This document shows positions 49,077 to 57,898 of a DNA stretch of 64,000 bases, in pieces. The DNA is from an uncultured Sphingomonadaceae bacterium (GTDB lineage: Bacteria; Pseudomonadota; Alphaproteobacteria; Sphingomonadales; Sphingomonadaceae). The stretch is taken from the NCBI GenBank assembly GCA_947503245.1, contig CANNCV010000002.1, positions 186,001 through 250,000 of the forward strand, read 5' to 3'. The number at the start of each line of letters is the position of its first letter. Positions within the stretch are counted from its first letter, which is position 1. A model generated the notes under the pieces. That model was given only the letters and a program-made list of their open reading frames with translations, did not search any database and was not told the DNA's origin. The translations under genes and the position numbers were made by a program.

Positions 49077-49226
49077 ATATCTGTAAAGAAGTATAATTTC
49101 TGACCAATGAATTTTTGACCAAAATGGTCATCGCAATGGCATATTAATCGCGCAATTAAATTTGCGGTTGACGCAAACGTAAAGCTGACGCAAAAGGTTG
49201 CCTACACACAAAAGAGGAAGCCTTAA

Positions 49227-50381
49227 ATGTCTCTCGATACCATTCCACGCACCGCATATAATGAAGATCATGATGCCTTTCGCGAAACCGTTCGCCGTTT
49301 CATGAAGGAAGAAGTCGCGCCCAATGCCGACAAATGGGACGAGGATAAGATTGTCCCGAAAGAATTGTGGCCCAAAGCCGGCGAACTGGGCATGCTCTGC
49401 CCTACTGTTCCAGAAGAATATGGCGGTCTGGGTCTTGATTTTGGCTATAACTCCATAGTCAATGAAGAAGCGGCCTATTATGGCGGTTCGCCACTGGGCT
49501 TCTCTTTGCAGTCGGACATTGTGGTCAACTATCTGGTGCAATATGGCAGCGAAGAGCAAAAACAGAAATGGCTGCCGCGCCTTGTTTCTGGTGAGACTAT
49601 TACCGCCATTGCAATGACAGAGCCGGGCATTGGTTCCGATCTGCAAAGCATGCAGACCACAGCCAAGAAAGACGGCAACCATTATGTGCTGAACGGCAGC
49701 AAGACCTATATCACCAATGGCCAAAATGCTGATCTGGTTCTGGTTTGCGCAAAGACCAACCCTGATGCAGAAAAAGCATGGCAGGGCATCTCCATCATAT
49801 TGGTGGAAGCGGACCGTGAAGGTTTTGAACGTGGCCGCAATCTTGATAAAATCGGCATGGATGCCGCTGATACATCAGAATTGTTCTTCAATGATGTGCG
49901 CGTCCCCATGACCAACTGTCTGGGTGAAGAAGGCCATGGCTTTATCTATCTGATGAGCGAATTGCCGCAGGAGCGCCTGTCTATTGCTGTTTCAGCACAA
50001 GCATCTGCGCAAAAAGCGTTCGACCTGACGGTGGAATTTGTGAAAGAGCGCAAAGCCTTTGGCAAACCGGTCTTCAATTTCCAAAATACCCGCTTCGTTC
50101 TGGCCGATATGAAAACCAAATTACAGGTTGGCTGGGCGCATCTCGATTGGGCCATGAACCGCCATTATGAGAAAAAACTGACCAATGAAGAAGGTGCTGC
50201 CGCCAAATTGTGGCACACTGATCTGCAATGGGAAATTATGGATGCCTGTTTGCAGCTGCATGGCGGCGCAGGGTATATGAATGAATATCCTATCGCCAAG
50301 GCATGGCGCGCAGCCCGTGTGACCCGTATCTTTGGCGGCACGAACGAGATTATGAAAGAGCTGATCGGCCGCTCGCTATAA
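49227..50381 (+). CDS. Acyl-CoA dehydrogenase
   Basis: FAD-dependent alpha,beta-dehydrogenation of an acyl-CoA. 384 residues, standard length. Conserved blocks: AMTEPGIGSDLQSMQTTA, ERKAFGKPVFNFQNTRF, CLQLHGGAGYMNEYP and RIFGGTNEIMKELI at the usual active-site loop. Similar to long/medium-chain enzymes; chain length cannot be read. The start follows AGAGGAAG. A strong terminator follows the gene. Confidence 0.93.
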   Translation: MSLDTIPRTAYNEDHDAFRETVRRFMKEEVAPNADKWDEDKIVPKELWPKAGELGMLCPTVPEEYGGLGLDFGYNSIVNEEAAYYGGSPLGFSLQSDIVVNYLVQYGSEEQKQKWLPRLVSGETITAIAMTEPGIGSDLQSMQTTAKKDGNHYVLNGSKTYITNGQNADLVLVCAKTNPDAEKAWQGISIILVEADREGFERGRNLDKIGMDAADTSELFFNDVRVPMTNCLGEEGHGFIYLMSELPQERLSIAVSAQASAQKAFDLTVEFVKERKAFGKPVFNFQNTRFVLADMKTKLQVGWAHLDWAMNRHYEKKLTNEEGAAAKLWHTDLQWEIMDACLQLHGGAGYMNEYPIAKAWRAARVTRIFGGTNEIMKELIGRSL

Positions 50382-50402
50382 TCGTTCAATAGCTTATCTT
50401 TT

Positions 50403-50446
50403 CAGCGCCCTTATCTTTTATTGAGGATAAGGGTGCTGTTTTTTTT
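50403..50446 (+). terminator. Rho-independent terminator after the acyl-CoA dehydrogenase gene
   Basis: A 13-bp stem (50403-50415 with 50426-50438, one G-U pair) and a 10-base loop are followed by eight T residues (50439-50446). Textbook intrinsic terminator. Confidence 0.93.
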
Positions 50447-50556
50447 GCTGCCAAGACGCGCCTGTTTGGGCCTATATGGCAGCACTCACCAAATTATCGA
50501 TTACTGATCGCCCTTGACATGCTCAGGGGCCAGCGAAATATTCCAGCGGAGTATAT

Positions 50557-50991
50557 ATGCCCAAAGCCGAAAATTGGCAGCTTGACCGTGCAAATTATCC
50601 CTTCTCTCACAGCGCAGAGACGCGCTTTGCTGACCTGGATTTGCTGGGCCATATCAACAATGTATCGATGGCCGGCCTATTTGAACATGGCCGCGGCATG
50701 TTTAACCATTCGCTGAAATCAGAACGCCGCCAACCGGGCCAGCGTTGGCTGATCGCGTCTGTTGCCATCAATTATGTCGCAGAAGCACATTTCCCCGAGC
50801 ATGTGATTATCGCCAGTGGCATTAGCCGTGTTGGCCGCTCAAGCTGGGACATCGCTTCGGCCGCATTCCAGTCCAATGGCTGTGTGGCGACCTGCATCAC
50901 CACATTGGTGCTGACAGATAAAGACGGCACAGTCTCCATCCCCGATGCGTTGCGCGATGAATATGCGACATTGATGGTGAAGCGCGGCTAG
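50557..50991 (+). CDS. Acyl-CoA thioesterase, 4HBT hotdog family
   Basis: 144 residues. The catalytic region F-A-D-L-D-L-L-G-H-I-N-N matches the 4-hydroxybenzoyl-CoA thioesterase type active site, and the hotdog fold follows. Likely hydrolyses an acyl-CoA; substrate unknown. The ATG has GCGGAG upstream. It lies alone, downstream of the acyl-CoA dehydrogenase but beyond its terminator. Confidence 0.85.
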   Translation: MPKAENWQLDRANYPFSHSAETRFADLDLLGHINNVSMAGLFEHGRGMFNHSLKSERRQPGQRWLIASVAINYVAEAHFPEHVIIASGISRVGRSSWDIASAAFQSNGCVATCITTLVLTDKDGTVSIPDALRDEYATLMVKRG

Positions 50992-51032
50992 CCGCTCGTC
51001 ACGCTAAGCCTGTTTCAAGGTTTCAAGTAAGC

Positions 51033-52058
51033 CTATGCAGCATAAGCATCCACAGCCGCCAAATGCCGTTGTTTGTCTGAATCTTCCAAAAATGAGCCAA
51101 TAAAACTGTTCTGCGCCAGTAAAATCAGCTCATCCTTGCTTAAATCCAATGCCTCCGCAACGGTGCGATAATTATCATTCACATAGCCACCAAAATAACT
51201 GGGGTCATCAGCATTGACCGTCGCCTTCAGCCCGTGGTCCAGCATCCTCTTGAGCGGATGGTCATGAATATCATCAACCACGCACAGTTTAAGATTGGAT
51301 AATGGGCAGACGGTCAAGCACATGCCGCTATCCACCAGCCGCTTAACCAATGCGCTATCTTCCAATGCGCGGTTGCCATGGTCGATACGGTCAACTTTCA
51401 GAATATCCAGCGCCTCATACACATATTCAGGCGGCCCCTCCTCCCCTGCATGCGCAACCAGCTTTAAGCCCAGATCACGCGCCTGAGCGAAAACATTGGT
51501 AAATTTTCCTGGTGGATGGCCTAGCTCAGAGGAATCCAGCCCTACCCCATGGATGCGCTCTAAAAAGGGTTTCGCCTCTTCCAGCGTCGCCAGCGCGTCC
51601 TCTTCGCTTAAATGCCGCAAAAAGCACATTATCAGCCTGTAGCTGATGCCCAAATTGCGCTCACCATCGGCCAATGCGCGGTTGATGCCATTGATCACAG
51701 TGGCAAAGGCCACACCGCGCTCTGTATGGCCTTGCGGGTCAAAGAATATCTCAACATGGCGCACATTATCTGCCTTGGCTCGCTGTAGATAGGCCATGGT
51801 CAGATCATAAAAATCCTGCTCCTCGATCAGCACACCCATGCCCTGATAATAGATATCGAGAAAATCCTGTAGGTTAGAGAAATTATACGCTGCCTGCACT
51901 TCCTCAACCGAGGCAAAGGGGATTTGAACGTCATTGCGCTGCGCCAGCGCAAACATCAGCTCCGGTTCCAAAGACCCCTCAATATGCAAATGCAGCTCTG
52001 CCTTGGGCAGCTTATCAATAAAGGCGCTGCGCTCAGCGGCGCTGGCAAATCCGGTCAT
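51033..52058 (-). CDS. Adenine deaminase (adenosine deaminase-like family)
   Basis: Zinc enzyme, 341 residues, converting adenine to hypoxanthine. Metal and catalytic motifs: E-L-H-L-H-I-E-G-S, H-A-G-E-E-G, D-H-G-N-R-A and N-A-D-D-P. The C-P-L-S-N-L-K-L-C-V-V block fits the adenine deaminase branch better than adenosine deaminase, which usually has TS-N. The start overlaps the phosphoribosyltransferase stop by 4 bases, and that enzyme would convert the product hypoxanthine to IMP. Confidence 0.85.
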   Translation of the reverse strand: MTGFASAAERSAFIDKLPKAELHLHIEGSLEPELMFALAQRNDVQIPFASVEEVQAAYNFSNLQDFLDIYYQGMGVLIEEQDFYDLTMAYLQRAKADNVRHVEIFFDPQGHTERGVAFATVINGINRALADGERNLGISYRLIMCFLRHLSEEDALATLEEAKPFLERIHGVGLDSSELGHPPGKFTNVFAQARDLGLKLVAHAGEEGPPEYVYEALDILKVDRIDHGNRALEDSALVKRLVDSGMCLTVCPLSNLKLCVVDDIHDHPLKRMLDHGLKATVNADDPSYFGGYVNDNYRTVAEALDLSKDELILLAQNSFIGSFLEDSDKQRHLAAVDAYAA

Positions 52059-52618
52059 ATTTTGGCTTTCAATATAATATCGGCATCGGCCTTGTTCGCG
52101 GCAATCTCTTCTTCGCTCAGGCCGATCAGTTCATGCGGGAAGATCAGCCATTGCTCCGTCTCGTGCACATAATAGTCAGGCACAATATTGGTCTGATTGC
52201 GGGATGGCTTGTAATAGATAGTCGCGATGCGCGTTTCCTTAGGCATATTATAGCGGCAACGCTGTGACAGCTCATCAATCAACGCCTCTATGCTGCGGCC
52301 AGTATCAAACACATCATCAATCAGCAGCAAGCGGTCATCCGGCCCCAGCGTATCAATCAGATAGCCCAATGCGTAAACGCGCACTCCGGCCCGTTTCTTA
52401 TCAATGCCCATATAGGATGATGTGCGGATCGCAATATGGTCGCTTTCCTGCCCATGATATTCCAGCAATTCCTGCACGGCGATGCCAACAGGCGCCCCGC
52501 CCCGCCAGATACCAACCAGATGCGTCGGCGCAAAGCCCCTGTCTAAGATTAACTGCCCCAGCCGATAGCTATCGCTCAGCAGTGTATTGGCCGAGATGTA
52601 GATTTTGCCATCGGTCAT
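52055..52618 (-). CDS. Purine phosphoribosyltransferase (hypoxanthine type, probable)
   Basis: 187 residues. The PRPP-binding loop is L-L-I-D-D-V-F-D-T-G-R-S, with an N-terminal hood containing GIWRGGAPVG. The pairing with adenine deaminase points to hypoxanthine or a related purine base. The ATG at 52618 has only a weak ribosome site; an upstream in-frame start within the preceding gene is possible but less similar to the family. Confidence 0.8.
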   Translation of the reverse strand: MTDGKIYISANTLLSDSYRLGQLILDRGFAPTHLVGIWRGGAPVGIAVQELLEYHGQESDHIAIRTSSYMGIDKKRAGVRVYALGYLIDTLGPDDRLLLIDDVFDTGRSIEALIDELSQRCRYNMPKETRIATIYYKPSRNQTNIVPDYYVHETEQWLIFPHELIGLSEEEIAANKADADIILKAKI

Positions 52619-52625
52619 ATGCTGT

Positions 52626-53408
52626 TCAATCGACAAAATTTGCCGTGCGCTTTTGCATAAAGGCCATGACCGCTTCAATCTGATTAGGGGTACGGCCGAT
52701 TTTGTCTTGCTCTTCGGACTCCATCATCAAAATGGCATCTTCATCAAGGTCAGGCAATGCATTGATAACCCGCTTACTTGCCTGAATGGCGTCTGGGTTG
52801 CGGCTGGCAATTTCCTTTGCCAATGCCATGGCATCGTCATGCGGGGTTGCAGACAGATGCGTCGCAAAGCCCAGCTCTTTGGCTTCCTCACCCGAGAAAA
52901 TGCGATTGGTATAGGTCAGCTCACGCAGAATATCGTCACGCACGAAACTGCGCCACGTTGAAAAGCTGCCCATATCGGGGATCAGGCCCCAGCGCATTTC
53001 CATGATCGACATTTTGGCATCGGGCGCAACAATGCGTATATCTGCCGCGCTGGCAAATTGCAGCCCACCGCCAATACAGGCGCCATGCACGGCGGCAATA
53101 ACCGGCGCCGCCAATTTGCGCCATTGCAGCACCACATGCTGATAGAGATTGGCATTGCCATGGGTACGTTCGGTCAGCTTTGATGTGGTCGCACTATCGG
53201 TAAAGCTGCTCATGTCCAATCCAGCGCAAAACCCCTTGCCTTCACCCGACAAGACGATCGCGCGAATACCCTCCATTTGGGAGAGTTTTGCGCCGGCATG
53301 GGCAATGGCTTCCAACTGCGCCTTGTCGAGCGCGTTCAGCTTGTCTGGACGGTTAAACCGCACATCGGCAATATGGTCCGAAACGGAAATGGTTACGCGT
53401 TCTGTCAT
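52626..53408 (-). CDS. Enoyl-CoA hydratase/isomerase family protein
   Basis: Crotonase fold, 260 residues. Oxyanion-hole regions are FCAGLDMSSF and HGACIGGGLQFASAADIRI, and MSIMEMRWGLIPDMG holds the usual acidic active-site area. Could act in beta-oxidation or in a specific catabolic route; not decidable. It lies 7 bases before the phosphoribosyltransferase gene. Confidence 0.88.
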   Translation of the reverse strand: MTERVTISVSDHIADVRFNRPDKLNALDKAQLEAIAHAGAKLSQMEGIRAIVLSGEGKGFCAGLDMSSFTDSATTSKLTERTHGNANLYQHVVLQWRKLAAPVIAAVHGACIGGGLQFASAADIRIVAPDAKMSIMEMRWGLIPDMGSFSTWRSFVRDDILRELTYTNRIFSGEEAKELGFATHLSATPHDDAMALAKEIASRNPDAIQASKRVINALPDLDEDAILMMESEEQDKIGRTPNQIEAVMAFMQKRTANFVD

Positions 53409-53429
53409 ATTCAGGCACCCTTTATATTT

Positions 53430-54065
53430 TTAGCTTTTGCCCTGCATAATCGCTCGTTCGACCAGCGGCAATTGATCATTGCCAAAAAACATTTTTGCGC
53501 TGTCCTGGTCATCGCCATCATGGCTGACAAATATCGTTGGCGAGCCAAAGCCGCCGCGATCAATCACCTCTTGCGTATTATTGCGCAGCGCCGCTTTAAC
53601 CGCATCACTGCCAGCCTGTTCCAGCAAAGCCGCCCCATCAAGCCCAGCCTCATTCGCAATAGCGGCGAGTGTTTGTGGGTCATCCAAGTTGCGCTGATCA
53701 GTGAAATAAGCAGCAAAACTCGCACTAGCAAAATGGTGCAGGGCCGCCTGATCATCCTGCAAAGCGCAGCAGAAGCGCATCGCGTAAACCGACTTAACCG
53801 GATGATGCGGCGACGGAAAATTCATTGGCACGCCGCTCCACTCTGCCCATTCTTTCAGGCTTTTAAAAAAGAAACGCATTTTTGGGCTGCCAAGATCCTC
53901 TCGCCCCTCGTAAACGCTTTTGTTAACCGCATTAAACACGCCCCCCACCAGAACGGGCGTCCATATTATCTTAGCGCCAGTGCGCTTAATTATCGGCGCG
54001 ATATTGTGAAAGGCCAGGCAGGTCCATGGGCTAGACAAATCAAAATAAAATTGCACCTGCGCCAT
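53430..54065 (-). CDS. DsbA-fold 2-hydroxychromene-2-carboxylate isomerase family protein
   Basis: Glutathione S-transferase kappa/DsbA-like fold, 211 residues. It opens MAQVQFYFDLSSPWTCLAF, where the S-S-P-W-T-C site matches HCCA isomerases rather than disulfide oxidases, and has G-G-F-G-S-P-T-I-F-V near the cis-Pro loop. Cytoplasmic; likely glutathione-dependent isomerase. The ATG at 54065 is preferred over 54074, which would leave no room for the AAAAGG ribosome site. Confidence 0.85.
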   Translation of the reverse strand: MAQVQFYFDLSSPWTCLAFHNIAPIIKRTGAKIIWTPVLVGGVFNAVNKSVYEGREDLGSPKMRFFFKSLKEWAEWSGVPMNFPSPHHPVKSVYAMRFCCALQDDQAALHHFASASFAAYFTDQRNLDDPQTLAAIANEAGLDGAALLEQAGSDAVKAALRNNTQEVIDRGGFGSPTIFVSHDGDDQDSAKMFFGNDQLPLVERAIMQGKS

Positions 54066-54083
54066 GGTCACCATCCTTTTATA

Positions 54084-54791
54084 TTATCCTATATGCGCCA
54101 TACGATAGCCCCTTCCCTGTACCGTTTGCAACACATGCGCAAAGCCCAGATCAGCAAGCTTTTTGCGCAATCGGTAAATATGCACAGCGGCAATATTGGT
54201 GCCCGGATCAAAGGTCAGCCCAAAGATACGATGCAGCAATTCAGAAGGCCCCACAGCACGGCCATTGGCGCGGGCTATGAAATGCAGAATATCAAATTCT
54301 CGCGCGGTTAAACGCAAATCGGTTTTGTTGACCAGTGCACGCTTATGATTGTTATAAAATTGTACGGGCCCATAGCTGACAACCGGATGATATTTGCGTT
54401 GCAGCCGCACAAAAGCAACAATTTGCGCGGCCAGAACATCGCCGGGCATAGCCAAAGGCAAAATGGCATCCATCCCCGCCGCCAATAATGTTTTTTGATA
54501 TTCAGCTGAGATATTGGCAATAGCGATTTTGGGGCAGTTATCAGGGCAATCATGCAGCGCCGCCAGCCATTGCCCCAAACAGGCATTGCGTAAGGACAAG
54601 ACCGCGAGTTCAGCAGCCTGACCCAGTTTAAAATCCGCTAATGTGTCGGCTCCGTGATCGTGCGGCGCAAAATAATCTTGATCAAACCGGCGGCGCGGCA
54701 AAGCACATTGCGTCAGCCTAACGTCACACGGCAATTCAGACACCCAAAACGCCGCAGGCGCCGGGTCATCAGCAAGACAAATAATCTGCAT
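54084..54791 (-). CDS. OmpR/PhoB-type winged-helix regulator with degenerate receiver domain
   Basis: 235 residues. The C-terminal part (about 150-232: LRLTAREFDILHFIARANGR to VHIYRLRKKLADLG and VQGRGYRM) is a clear Trans_reg_C DNA-binding domain. The N-terminal part has the size and pattern of a receiver but lacks the phospho-acceptor Asp (A-V-L-S66-L where V-L-D-L is usual) and the conserved Lys (I-L-P-L-A-M-P). No histidine kinase is adjacent, so it is probably phosphorylation-independent. Targets unknown. Confidence 0.85.
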   Translation of the reverse strand: MQIICLADDPAPAAFWVSELPCDVRLTQCALPRRRFDQDYFAPHDHGADTLADFKLGQAAELAVLSLRNACLGQWLAALHDCPDNCPKIAIANISAEYQKTLLAAGMDAILPLAMPGDVLAAQIVAFVRLQRKYHPVVSYGPVQFYNNHKRALVNKTDLRLTAREFDILHFIARANGRAVGPSELLHRIFGLTFDPGTNIAAVHIYRLRKKLADLGFAHVLQTVQGRGYRMAHIG

Positions 54792-54929
54792 ATATCATCC
54801 TCCAATGTCATGAAGGATGCTAGGTTAGACCATCAGGAAAACGAAATCAGAAATGCTGCTCCATTTCGGATGAGGTTTTTTTGATGATGCTTTTAGGCAT
54901 GGAGTCGATCAGAAGGTTTGTGGTTAAAT

Positions 54930-55823
54930 CTAAAACCGATGATGTTCGCGGTGCCATTGCAAAAATGCAGGATGTGGTCTTTGGCCAGTTCTTCTAGGCG
55001 ACAAGGCTTTACCAGATTTATTGATGATCGACTTTATCCCATCTACATCATTGACTTTACGATGGATCAAGATTTCCAAATCATCTGATAGGCCAATCAA
55101 TCCCCTGTCAAACATCCAATGCGCAGTACCAGAGAGCGCGATACCATTTTGTATGCTGTCAGGACCGTTATGTTCAACAGCTTTAATGTGAGCAGCTTCA
55201 ACCTCTGCGCGCCCTCCTCCATTAATCAGTTTCCAGCCGGTCATTACGCATTGGTTTTCATATGCGGATAAAACGGCGCGTCGAAAAAATTGATCGCGCT
55301 TTTTTCGCGAAACTAGAGTTTCTACGACAGGTCGATCAAAATCATATTCAAAAGGTATTACATCCTCTTGCAGCCTACCACTCGGTATTGATGCATCAAC
55401 TCTTGGCAGTATATCGCTATCAGGCAGACCATGCTTAATTATCCGTGCAAAGTCCGTCGAAGATAATGATCTAATTGCAGCCTGCGCACGACCAGATAAC
55501 TTGCCTGCGTCATTAAGCAAACCGCGCTCTATTGGTCCACTAACATTACTGAACGGCACATATTGCACGAAATCTATATACGAACCCGGTTCTATAAGTG
55601 CCAAATACATATCTGACTGAGCTGGATCACGTACTATTTTTTCAACCTTGGCAACTCCAAAATATCCGCGCGAATTTTTTACTTTCGTCGGTTCTAGATA
55701 GATCACCCAACTCCCAACAAAAGGAGACGCACGTGTTAGATATTGAGGAGGGAACTGGTATCTTTCTGCAGGGCTATCATCATAAATTGAATCAGCCCTA
55801 TGCATGAAGACACCAAAATTCAC
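54930..55823 (-). CDS. HNH endonuclease with N-terminal PUA/SRA-like region
   Basis: 297 residues. The C-terminal nuclease has A-A-H212-I, N226-G-I-A-L and H235-W-M-F-D-R, the HNH_2 arrangement, plus a preceding Cys region (ENQCVMTGW). The N-terminal ~150 residues resemble PUA/SRA-like modules of modification-dependent nucleases (GYFGVAKVEKIVRDP), though this part is less certain. The GTG start at 55823 uses GGAGGAG inside the last lepA codons, so the gene is translationally coupled. The region looks AT-richer than lepA. Likely restriction or DNA-handling function; not proven. Confidence 0.75.
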   Translation of the reverse strand: MNFGVFMHRADSIYDDSPAERYQFPPQYLTRASPFVGSWVIYLEPTKVKNSRGYFGVAKVEKIVRDPAQSDMYLALIEPGSYIDFVQYVPFSNVSGPIERGLLNDAGKLSGRAQAAIRSLSSTDFARIIKHGLPDSDILPRVDASIPSGRLQEDVIPFEYDFDRPVVETLVSRKKRDQFFRRAVLSAYENQCVMTGWKLINGGGRAEVEAAHIKAVEHNGPDSIQNGIALSGTAHWMFDRGLIGLSDDLEILIHRKVNDVDGIKSIINKSGKALSPRRTGQRPHPAFLQWHREHHRF

Positions 55824-55824
55824 C

Positions 55825-57627
55825 TCACTCCTCCCCCATTTTTAGCGCTGCGATAAAGGCTTCTTGTGGGATGGCGACATTGCCGTATTCGCGCATTTTG
55901 GCTTTGCCTTTTTTCTGTTTTTCCAACAGCTTTTTCTTACGGCTGATATCGCCGCCATAGCATTTGGCGGTCACATCTTTGCGCATCGCGCTGATGGTTT
56001 CACGCGCCACGACTTTGCCGCCTATGGCTGCTTGCACTGGGATTTTGAACAGATGGCGCGGGATCAGGTCTTTTAGACGTTCGCACATATGTCGGCCGCG
56101 CCCTTCTGCGGCGTCGCGGTGGACGATCATGCTCAGCGCATCAACTGGCTCACTGTTCACCAGCACATTCATTTTCACCAAATGGCCGGTGCGCAAGCCA
56201 ATTTGTTCATAATCAAAGCTGGCATAGCCGCGGCTAATGCTTTTCAAACGGTCATAAAAATCGAACACCACTTCGTTGAGCGGCAATTCATAGGTGACTT
56301 GCGCGCGCTCTCCTACATAGGTCAAATTCTTCTGAATGCCGCGCCTATCCTGACATAATTTCAAAATGCTGCCCAGATATTCATCGGGACAGTAAATGAC
56401 CGCATTGATCCACGGCTCCTCAATTTCTGCAATCTTCACCGCTTCCGGCATATCGGCCGGATTATGCAAGAACAGCTCTGTGCCATCAGTCTGCACAATG
56501 CGATACACCACAGATGGCGCGGTGGTAATAAGGTCGAGATCATATTCGCGGGTCAGGCGCTCCTGAATAATCTCCAGATGCAGCAGACCCAAAAAGCCGC
56601 AGCGAAAGCCCTGCCCCAAGGCTGCACTGGTTTCCATCTCGAAAGAGAAGCTGGCATCATTTAACCGCAATTTGGAAATGCTTTCGCGCAACTTCTCAAA
56701 ATCAGCGGCATCAACCGGGAAAAGTCCACAAAAAACAACTGGCTGCACCTCTTTAAAGCCGGGCACGGCTTCTAATGCAGGGCCTTTCACTGTGGTGATG
56801 GTGTCGCCAACCGCAGTTTGTGCGACTTCTTTGATCTGGGCCGTAATAAAGCCCACTTCGCCAGGGCCAAGCTCAGAAAGTTGCTCAATTTTGGGGCGCA
56901 TACAACCTACACGATCAACCAAATGCTCAGTGCCCGCTTGCATGAATTTAACGCGCTGACCCTTTTTCAACACGCCATCAATAACCCGCACCAATATCAC
57001 CACGCCCAAATACGGGTCATACCAGCTATCGACCAACATGGCTTTAAGCGGGGCATCGCGGTCACCGCCCGGAGGCGGTATTTTGGTGACGATCTGCTCC
57101 AAAATATCTTCTATCCCGATGCCCGCCTTAGCGCTGGCCAACACCGCGTCATCGGCGGGCAGTCCGATAATATCCTCAATCTCCGCCTTTACCTTGTCTG
57201 GGTCAGCGGCCGGCAGATCAATTTTGTTGATCACCGGCAATATCTCATGATCATATTCGATGGACTGATAGACATTGGCCAAGGTCTGCGCTTCAACGCC
57301 CTGCGCGGCATCAACGATCAGCAACGCCCCTTCACACGCAGCGAGAGAGCGCGATACCTCATAGGCAAAGTCAACATGGCCCGGCGTATCCATCAAAGAC
57401 AGCTCGTACGTCTCACCATTTTTTGCCGTATAGTTTAAGCGCACGGTTTGCGCCTTGATGGTGATGCCGCGCTCTTTCTCAATATCCATATTGTCGAGCA
57501 CTTGCTCACTCATCTCACGGTCGGTCAGGCCGCCGGTATGCTGAATCAACCGGTCTGCCAAAGTCGACTTGCCATGGTCAATATGCGCGATGATGGAAAA
57601 ATTACGTATCTTGGATTGTTCTGTCAT
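55825..57627 (-). CDS. lepA: Elongation factor 4 (LepA)
   Basis: Ribosome back-translocase GTPase, 600 residues, standard length. G1 [10 protein letters not shown]3 DTPGHVDF, and the LepA-specific C-terminal domain ending GEE. The ATG at 57627 matches the family start ([20 protein letters not shown]); the open frame extends 22 codons upstream. It is divergent from the TonB-dependent receptor gene, and its 3' end supplies the ribosome site of the nuclease gene. Confidence 0.97.
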   Translation of the reverse strand: MTEQSKIRNFSIIAHIDHGKSTLADRLIQHTGGLTDREMSEQVLDNMDIEKERGITIKAQTVRLNYTAKNGETYELSLMDTPGHVDFAYEVSRSLAACEGALLIVDAAQGVEAQTLANVYQSIEYDHEILPVINKIDLPAADPDKVKAEIEDIIGLPADDAVLASAKAGIGIEDILEQIVTKIPPPGGDRDAPLKAMLVDSWYDPYLGVVILVRVIDGVLKKGQRVKFMQAGTEHLVDRVGCMRPKIEQLSELGPGEVGFITAQIKEVAQTAVGDTITTVKGPALEAVPGFKEVQPVVFCGLFPVDAADFEKLRESISKLRLNDASFSFEMETSAALGQGFRCGFLGLLHLEIIQERLTREYDLDLITTAPSVVYRIVQTDGTELFLHNPADMPEAVKIAEIEEPWINAVIYCPDEYLGSILKLCQDRRGIQKNLTYVGERAQVTYELPLNEVVFDFYDRLKSISRGYASFDYEQIGLRTGHLVKMNVLVNSEPVDALSMIVHRDAAEGRGRHMCERLKDLIPRHLFKIPVQAAIGGKVVARETISAMRKDVTAKCYGGDISRKKKLLEKQKKGKAKMREYGNVAIPQEAFIAALKMGEE

Positions 57628-57782
57628 GTACTGCCTGTGATCTGCGGGTGGCCAATGCCACCGAAATCTGGTGATGAAAGCCCTTAACAGCAAGTGCCAT
57701 AGCTGTCAGCCGCAAAGCGGAACAATATGTCGGAAAAGGCAATAAGCAACAATATTACACCTATGTGGCAAATTTGCTGCAC

Positions 57783-57853
57783 TTGCGAAATAAAGCAACA
57801 TTCGATATTAATTGTGCTTGTTATATTTCGCAACATTTCGCAAAACCCATATT
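57783..57853. promoter_or_regulatory. Inverted and direct repeats upstream of the TonB-dependent receptor gene
   Basis: TTGCGAAATA (57783-57792) and its exact reverse complement TATTTCGCAA (57834-57843) are 41 bases apart, and a further ATTTCGCAA follows at 57845-57853. They lie 45-115 bases before the receptor start, in the divergent promoter region with lepA. They look like operator sites for a regulator of the receptor gene; no regulator was identified. Confidence 0.5.
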
Positions 57854-57898
57854 GGGAATGGCATTATTTTGCCAAATTTCAGGGTAAAGGGAAATCTA

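Larger units (their letters stand above)
48570..49146. repeat. Tandem duplication of about 293 bases
   Basis: Two units, each with a 165-base peptide gene and its upstream region. Shared upstream blocks include ATTACAATAGC, TGTGTAT, GTGGTGT and CTGTAAAGA, and both units end near CATATTAAT. Similarity is high in the first two-thirds of the gene and in the promoter region and low in the gene's 3' third. Confidence 0.75.

Noticed and set aside
48570-49146. Tandem repeat considered as CRISPR or mobile element remnant
   Set aside because: Only two long units with coding content, no short spacers and no terminal inverted repeats or transposase.
49128-49724. Minus-strand open frame opposite the acyl-CoA dehydrogenase start
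   Set aside because: It is fully antisense to a strongly supported gene and its translation is Cys/His-rich low-quality sequence.
53277-54311. Long open frame on the plus strand opposite the DsbA-fold and regulator genes
   Set aside because: It overlaps two well-supported minus-strand genes, has no family-like motifs, and looks like a codon-bias shadow.
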